Assembly: GCA_027489915.1 (NCBI GenBank)
Contig: JAIXZB010000161.1
Location: 1-20,300, forward strand
Reading direction: 5' to 3'
Length of the DNA: 20,300 bases
From: Rickettsiales bacterium
Lineage (GTDB): Bacteria; Pseudomonadota; Alphaproteobacteria; Rickettsiales; UBA3002
The notes beneath the pieces are model-generated. The model searched no databases and was not told where the DNA came from. It saw nothing but the letters and a program-made list of their open reading frames with translations. This document shows positions 15,650 through 20,300 of this stretch, piece by piece (the stretch's first letter is position 1; the number at the start of each line of letters is the position of its first letter). A program made the position numbers and the translations under genes.

Positions 15650-17443
15650 ATGACATCGCAGATTCGTATATTGCCTGAGGCGCTGGTGAACCAGATTGCG
15701 GCAGGTGAAGTGATTGAGCGGCCCGCATCGGTTGTACGGGAGCTGGTCGATAATGCGATTGATGCGGGGGCGTCGCGCATTGCGGTTGCGATAGAGGGTG
15801 CGGGGAAAATCCTGATTCGGGTGCGTGATGATGGGCGCGGCATGGATGCGGCCTCGCTGGCGTTGTGCGTGCAGCGGCATGCGACATCGAAGCTGCCAGA
15901 TGCGGATTTGCTCGCGATTCATTTTTTGGGATTCAGGGGCGAGGCGCTGCCTTCGATTGGCTCGGTAGCGCGGCTTACCATCACTTCACGCGCGCGTGGT
16001 GCTGAGCTTGGTCACAGTATCACAGTTGAAGGCGGGCGTGTGGGGGCAGTGATGCCTGCGGCTTCGGCTGAGGGAAGTGTGGTGGAGGTGCGGGATTTGT
16101 TTTTTGCGGTGCCTGCGCGGTTGAAATTTCTGAAGTCGGATCGCACGGAGCAGATGCAGGTGGCGGAGTTGCTTGAGCGTATCGCGATTGCGCATCCAGA
16201 TATTCATTTCGAATTGCAGGTGGATGGCAAAACATCGCGCCAGTTTGGGCGTACTATTGACAGTGTAGAAGATGCGTTTGCGGCGCGGATTGAGCAGGTG
16301 GTGGGCAAAGGGTTTGCCGCTAATATGGCGGTGGTAGGCAAAGAGCGCGAGGGCTTGCGCGTTTCGGGTTACGCTGGGCTTCCCACTTTTTCGCGTGGGA
16401 ATGCGGCGATGCAGTTTTTGTATGTGAATCGCAGGCCGGTGCGCGATCGTTTGCTTTTGGGCGTGATTCGTGCAGCATATCAGGATGTGTTGGCGCGCGA
16501 TAGGCACCCTGTGGTGGTGCTGTTTGTGGAAGTGCCGCCCGAGCAGGTGGATGTGAACGTGCACCCAGCGAAAGCGGAGGTGCGGTTCCGTGATGCGCAG
16601 ATGGTGCGGGGAATGCTGTTTTCGGCGTTATCGGATGCGCTTGCTGGAGTGTCGCAGCGTGCCTCGACAAGCGTTGCAGAACAGGCATTAGCGGCGTTTG
16701 TACCGCAGGCATTTGTGCAAACGCAAGGGGCGCTGTATGCGCCTGTGGCAGGGGCGTGGCAACCGCGTGTTGTTACAGCGGCGCAGCAATGGGCACCGCA
16801 AGCGCGTGGTTCGGTTGCGATGATGGAGTTGCCTGAAGCTGAGCAGGATACTGCGCCTGTAGATGCACCTTTGGGGGCGGCGGTAGCGCAGCTTCATAAC
16901 ACTTATATTGTGGCAGAAACGCGCGAGGGGCTTGTGGTGGTGGACCAGCATGCGGCGCATGAGCGGCTGATGTATGAGCAGGTGAAAGCGCAGATGGAGC
17001 GTGGTGGCGTTGCACGGCAAATGCTGCTGATTCCTGAGCTGGTGGAGTTGAGTGAAGGGCAGGTGGATGCGCTTGCAGCACGGCTTACGGAATGGGCAGG
17101 GCTTGGGTTGGTGATGGAACGGTTTGGGCCCACTGCACTGGTGGTGCGCGAAATTCCAGCGTTGCTTGGCGAAACGGATATTGCGGGGCTGGTGCGTGAT
17201 TTGGCCGATGATGTGCAGGAATATGATGCAGGGTTGGCGCTGAAAGACCGCATAGAATCGCTGCTTTCGACGATGGCGTGCCATGGCAGTGTGCGGGCAG
17301 GGCGCGCACTTACGATTCAGGAGATGAATGCGCTGCTTAGGCAGATGGAAGCAACGCCGTTTTCGGGCCAGTGTAATCATGGTAGGCCGACGTATGTGAC
17401 GCTTAAACGCACCGACATAGAAAAACTCTTCGGGCGAAGATAA
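15650..17443 (+). CDS. mutL: DNA mismatch repair protein MutL with endonuclease motif
   Basis: MutL links mismatch recognition by MutS to strand removal. The 597-residue product has a complete GHKL ATPase domain: ELVDNAIDAGAS (residues 31-42), DDGRGM (60-65), RHATSKL (76-82) and GFRGEALPSIGS (94-105). After a variable Ala/Gln-rich linker, the C-terminal domain has DQHAAHERLMYE (432-443), which fits the DQHA-x2-E-x4-E nicking motif of MutL from bacteria lacking MutH. It also has ACHGSVRAG and CNHGRP (575-580), the other metal-site elements; the second residue of the usual CPHGRP is Asn here. The ATG at 15650 gives the usual MTSQIRILPE start; an in-frame TTG at 15629 lacks support. It lies between palindrome copies 3 and 4. 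Confidence 0.96.
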   Translation: MTSQIRILPEALVNQIAAGEVIERPASVVRELVDNAIDAGASRIAVAIEGAGKILIRVRDDGRGMDAASLALCVQRHATSKLPDADLLAIHFLGFRGEALPSIGSVARLTITSRARGAELGHSITVEGGRVGAVMPAASAEGSVVEVRDLFFAVPARLKFLKSDRTEQMQVAELLERIAIAHPDIHFELQVDGKTSRQFGRTIDSVEDAFAARIEQVVGKGFAANMAVVGKEREGLRVSGYAGLPTFSRGNAAMQFLYVNRRPVRDRLLLGVIRAAYQDVLARDRHPVVVLFVEVPPEQVDVNVHPAKAEVRFRDAQMVRGMLFSALSDALAGVSQRASTSVAEQALAAFVPQAFVQTQGALYAPVAGAWQPRVVTAAQQWAPQARGSVAMMELPEAEQDTAPVDAPLGAAVAQLHNTYIVAETREGLVVVDQHAAHERLMYEQVKAQMERGGVARQMLLIPELVELSEGQVDALAARLTEWAGLGLVMERFGPTALVVREIPALLGETDIAGLVRDLADDVQEYDAGLALKDRIESLLSTMACHGSVRAGRALTIQEMNALLRQMEATPFSGQCNHGRPTYVTLKRTDIEKLFGRR

Positions 17444-17444
17444 T

Positions 17445-17560
17445 GGTTTGTATAGCGGACCGCCTACGTCGTCTGAACCCCATTTCTGATGCTCACGTAG
17501 CGCTGCTACGCTGCGCTCATAAATGAGAACCCTCCTAGTATTCGGCCCACTCTCCAAACC
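17445..17560. repeat. Palindromic intergenic element, copy 4 (after mutL)
   Basis: This 116-base imperfect palindrome begins 2 bases after the mutL stop. Outer ends are GGTTTG (17445-17450) and CAAACC (17555-17560), and the centre is CGTAGCGCTGCTACG (17496-17510). The left arm shares TATAGCGGACC with copy 3, and the right arm shares CTCCTAG and CACTCT with copies 2 and 3. An inner stretch near the centre (CATTTCTGA against CATTTATGA on the other arm) pairs differently from the other copies. Confidence 0.83.
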
Positions 17561-17642
17561 GTGGGTAAGAGAAGAGAGAGGAGAATTTGCTGTCTTGCTT
17601 GCTATTGGGTCTTTGGGTATGAAGGGGCAACGGGAGAATGTT

Positions 17643-18404
17643 ATGGATACGCCGCTTGTCTGGCAGGGGCTTTATACATTGATGCTTGCGGCTTCGGCGG
17701 CGCTGGTGGTGTGGGCAGCGTTTGTGGCGCTTCGGCAGTTGTATCCTTCGCTGAAATTGTTTTATGGGCAGGGCGCGGAGAAGTTATCTGACGCGGTGCC
17801 TTATGGGATGGCGCTCGCTGTGGTGGTGCTTGGTTTTTCGTTTGCGGCGTATGTGACGCCTGCAACGGTGATGGCGGGGTTTGCAGTGCTGGTGCTTGCA
17901 GGAGTTGCGAGCTTTAAGCCGTTGCCGCCGATGACGTTTCAGCTTGGCTGTTTTATGGCGTCGGCCTGTGCGCTTTTTGCGGATGTGGCGCTGCTTAAAG
18001 AGGGTGCATTTACGCCGCAGGAAATGGGACTGGCAGCAGGATTTATTGCGGCACCTGTGATTGCAAGCTGTGCAAGCCAGCAAGGTGAGGCGACTAAGGC
18101 CGCGCTTTTGCTGATAGCGCTGATTGCACTTGCGGCAGTGATTGCAGGGCCCATGCTTACAGAAAACTTTACGCACGGCACGGCTGCGGCTGCGGTGGTG
18201 TGCGCGGCGAGTGGTATTGCGCTTGTGTATGTGCAGAGGCACCACGGCGCGGTGGGGCGCGCGTGCTTGGTGGCATTGCTGCTCGTGCTTGCGCATTCGG
18301 CGCTGATGCTTGCGCATGCGGGGCAGATGGTGGCGGGGCTTGCGCTGATGGGGGCGCTTGTGGCGGCGGCCTCTATTGCAGCGGCTTCGCAGATGAGTGC
18401 GTGA
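17643..18404 (+). CDS. Polytopic membrane protein, possible degenerate WecA/MraY-family transferase
   Basis: The 253-residue protein is almost entirely hydrophobic, with about eight helices. I do not recognise it with certainty. Three places resemble polyprenyl-phosphate sugar-phosphate transferases (WecA/MraY type). LSDAVPYGMALAVVV (residues 48-62) falls where the family has its PRGGG-x-AI segment. AGVASFKPLP (86-95) falls where the family has GFLDDRRPLP. EMGLAAG (127-133) falls where it has DGIDGLAAG. In each place the catalytic aspartates are missing, so it would be inactive as a transferase. The neighbour downstream is a WbpM/PglF-type dehydratase, which in many bacteria sits beside an active WecA-type gene. 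The ATG at 17643, with GGGAGA about 6 bases upstream, is preferred over an in-frame ATG at 17523 that lies inside palindrome copy 4. Confidence 0.55.
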   Translation: MDTPLVWQGLYTLMLAASAALVVWAAFVALRQLYPSLKLFYGQGAEKLSDAVPYGMALAVVVLGFSFAAYVTPATVMAGFAVLVLAGVASFKPLPPMTFQLGCFMASACALFADVALLKEGAFTPQEMGLAAGFIAAPVIASCASQQGEATKAALLLIALIALAAVIAGPMLTENFTHGTAAAAVVCAASGIALVYVQRHHGAVGRACLVALLLVLAHSALMLAHAGQMVAGLALMGALVAAASIAAASQMSA

Positions 18405-18405
18405 G

Positions 18406-20300
18406 ATGAGTGAAGAACAGACGGCAAGAGATTCGTGGTGGGCGCGGCGCGGGGTGAAATTGCTGCCGTTACTCCATGATGGCGCGATGGGTGTGGTGAG
18501 CCTTATTGCTGCGCTCTATTTGCGTTTGAGCGCGCAGGGGATTACGGCCCACGCAACCTATCTGTTGCCTGCGAGTGCTGGGTTTGCAGTGATTTTAATC
18601 CTGTGTTTGTATTTTGAGCGTACCCATAGGCGGCTGTGGCGTTATGTGTCGCTCAATGATCTGGTGGTGGTGGCGAAGGCAGGGAGCCTTGCGATTTTAC
18701 TGTTTTATGTGGGGCTGTTTCAGTTTACGCGGCTGGAAAATTTTCCGCGTTCGGTGGTGATGATTCACTGGATGACGCTGATGTTGCTGCTGATGGGCCC
18801 ACGGGTGCTATGGCGTTTATCGCTGGATAGATCGTTGATTGATAAATTGCGCGGGCAGGGCAAACTTCGCACCCCTGTGCTGCTGGTGGGTGCAGGGCGC
18901 GAGGCGGAATTGTTTATTCGTGAATCGGTGAGCAATACGGATTTTCCTTATAAGGTGGTGGGGCTGGTGGACGATGCGCCTGAGAATCAGGGGCGCGAAC
19001 TGCACCATGCGCGGATATATGGAAAGATTGATGAGACGGCGTATATTATTGACAAACTGGAGCGCAAAAATCGCAAGCCGCAGCGTATTATTCTCACCCA
19101 AGAAACACTGGATAAAAGTAAGCTTGAAGGGTTGCTCGCTGCGGCAGAAGAAAAGCGGGTGAGCCTAGCGCGCATGCCGCGTATCAGTGCGCTTGCGAGT
19201 GGCGATATTACGGCGATGGAAGTGCAGCCCGTGGCGGTGGAAGATATTTTGGGGCGGCCCGAGCAGCAGCTTAACCGCGCGGCGATGCAGGCGCTGGTTG
19301 CTGGAAAGCGGGTGCTAATTACGGGCGCGGGAGGCTCGATTGGTTCGGAGCTTACACGGCAGGTGGCGGCGTTTGGCCCCAGTGTGATTGTGCTGTATGA
19401 ATTATCGGAATATAATTTGTATATGGCCGACCAGCAGCTTGCCGAGGCAGCGCCGCATGTGGCGCGTGTGCCAGTGGTGGGTGATGTGCGCGATTTTGCG
19501 CAGCTTTCTTTTGTGATGCAGAAGTATAATCCGGATATTGTATTCCATGCAGCGGCAGTGAAGCATGTACCGCTTTCGGAGCAGAATCCTGATCAGGCGG
19601 TGATAACTAATATCATGGGCAGCAAGCAGGTGGCGGATGCCTGTGTGGCATGGGGCGTGCCATTGATGGTGCAGATTTCGACCGATAAGGCGGTGAACCC
19701 GATTAGTGTGATGGGGGCAACCAAACGGGTGGCGGAGATGTATTGTCAGGCGCTTGCGCAGACGGAAACGACGACACGGTTTGTGACGGTGCGGTTTGGC
19801 AATGTGCTGAATTCGGCAGGTTCGGTGGTGCCTTTATTTGTGCGCCAGATTGCGCGCGGTGGGCCAGTGACGATTACACACCCTGATATGACGCGCTATT
19901 TTATGACGATTGGGGAGGCGGTGGAGCTGGTGCTGCAAGCGGCGTCGCTTGATGCAGAAGATGCAGCGCGCGCTCGGATTTATGTGCTGGAGATGGGCGA
20001 GCCGGTGCGGATTGAAGATTTGGCAAAACAGATGATTCGTCTTTCGGGACTGAAGCCGAACAAGGATATTGCCATTGAATATACGGGCCTGCGCAGGGGC
20101 GAGAAACTCTATGAAGAGTTGTTTCATGCGAGTGAGATGCTGGCTAATACGGCGCATCCTTCCATTCGTCGTGCGAATGCGCGGGCGGCGGATCACGCAG
20201 AGTTGAATGCGATGATTGCTGCGCTTCTAGATACTGCGATTACACGGGTGCCGAGAGATATTAAGACAGCGATTAAAGGGATTGTGCCAGAGTTTTTACC
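18406..20300 (+). CDS. Membrane-bound nucleotide-sugar 4,6-dehydratase, WbpM/PglF/CapD type (3' end outside window)
   Basis: The frame is open for 631 codons to the window edge. About four hydrophobic segments fill residues 20-145. A first Rossmann-like domain follows (LLVGAGREAELFIRES), then the catalytic extended short-chain dehydrogenase domain with TGAGGSIGSE (residues 306-315). Its active site has STDKAVNPISVMGATK (425-440): Met436 stands where most such enzymes have Tyr, four before Lys440, as in WbpM, PglF and FlaA1. FGNVLNSAGSVVPLF and LRRGEKLYEELF are also family marks. These enzymes convert UDP-GlcNAc to a 4-keto-6-deoxy sugar for surface glycans or protein glycosylation. The ATG lies 1 base after the previous stop, with GTGAG just upstream, so the two genes are one transcript. 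Confidence 0.93.
   Translation, partial: MSEEQTARDSWWARRGVKLLPLLHDGAMGVVSLIAALYLRLSAQGITAHATYLLPASAGFAVILILCLYFERTHRRLWRYVSLNDLVVVAKAGSLAILLFYVGLFQFTRLENFPRSVVMIHWMTLMLLLMGPRVLWRLSLDRSLIDKLRGQGKLRTPVLLVGAGREAELFIRESVSNTDFPYKVVGLVDDAPENQGRELHHARIYGKIDETAYIIDKLERKNRKPQRIILTQETLDKSKLEGLLAAAEEKRVSLARMPRISALASGDITAMEVQPVAVEDILGRPEQQLNRAAMQALVAGKRVLITGAGGSIGSELTRQVAAFGPSVIVLYELSEYNLYMADQQLAEAAPHVARVPVVGDVRDFAQLSFVMQKYNPDIVFHAAAVKHVPLSEQNPDQAVITNIMGSKQVADACVAWGVPLMVQISTDKAVNPISVMGATKRVAEMYCQALAQTETTTRFVTVRFGNVLNSAGSVVPLFVRQIARGGPVTITHPDMTRYFMTIGEAVELVLQAASLDAEDAARARIYVLEMGEPVRIEDLAKQMIRLSGLKPNKDIAIEYTGLRRGEKLYEELFHASEMLANTAHPSIRRANARAADHAELNAMIAALLDTAITRVPRDIKTAIKGIVPEFL

Noticed and set aside
16688..17557. 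289-codon open frame antisense to mutL
   Set aside because: Shadow of mutL; the product is His/Arg/Pro-rich with no recognisable motif, and the mutL endonuclease motifs lie exactly here on the other strand.
17523..17642. In-frame ATG at 17523 that would extend the WecA-like membrane protein by 40 residues
   Set aside because: The extension lies partly inside palindrome copy 4, is hydrophilic and unlike the rest, and the ATG at 17643 has a good ribosome site.
1..20300. Search for CRISPR arrays, tRNA/rRNA genes, IS ends and riboswitches
   Set aside because: No regularly spaced direct repeats, no cloverleaf or rRNA segments, no transposase genes, and no recognisable FMN riboswitch in the short leader of ribF.

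Overview
The window reads as a stretch of alphaproteobacterial chromosome, mostly housekeeping genes packed closely together. The markers for that assignment are a Rieske/cytochrome b/cytochrome c1 operon of the mitochondrial type (14-residue spacing of both heme-ligand histidine pairs in cytochrome b), a DUF3035/BamF-type lipoprotein behind lspA, a catalytic plus non-catalytic M16 peptidase pair, and a MutL carrying its own endonuclease motif. I cannot place it below class level. No rRNA, tRNA, CRISPR array, IS element or phage gene was seen.

Layout. (1) 1-1970: the last codons of a possible + strand gene, then on the - strand a membrane protein with an ICMT/phospholipid-methyltransferase-like C-terminus followed by the tRNA wobble methyltransferase trmL. 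(2) 2261-5318: petABC, encoding cytochrome bc1. The cytochrome c1 carries an unusual ~100-residue insertion. (3) 5460-8175: uppP on +, facing a - strand murJ-DUF3307 pair. UppP recycles the undecaprenyl carrier and MurJ flips lipid II, so both serve the same cell-wall lipid cycle. (4) 8262-9020: a lone type IV prepilin/pseudopilin-like gene on -. (5) 9134-15513: ribF, lspA, a BamF-like lipoprotein, two M16 peptidase-family proteins and pgi, all on +, with very short gaps or stop/start overlaps from the lipoprotein to pgi. (6) 15650-20300: mutL, a small polytopic membrane protein that looks like a WecA/MraY-family protein without its catalytic aspartates, and a truncated-by-window WbpM/PglF/CapD-type nucleotide-sugar 4,6-dehydratase. 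The last two suggest the edge of a surface-polysaccharide locus.

The most notable structure outside the genes is a family of four ~116-121 bp imperfect palindromes at 5319-5436, 10093-10209, 15457-15577 and 17445-17560. Each lies at the 3' end of a + strand gene (petC, ribF, pgi, mutL) and before another + strand gene. All share a central hairpin (CGTAGC-GCT-GCTACG or a one-base variant). Their outermost 5-8 bases differ from copy to copy, yet in each copy they still pair with the other end of the same copy, which suggests the fold is conserved or arises from the insertion mechanism. One copy supplies the last 18 codons and the stop of pgi.
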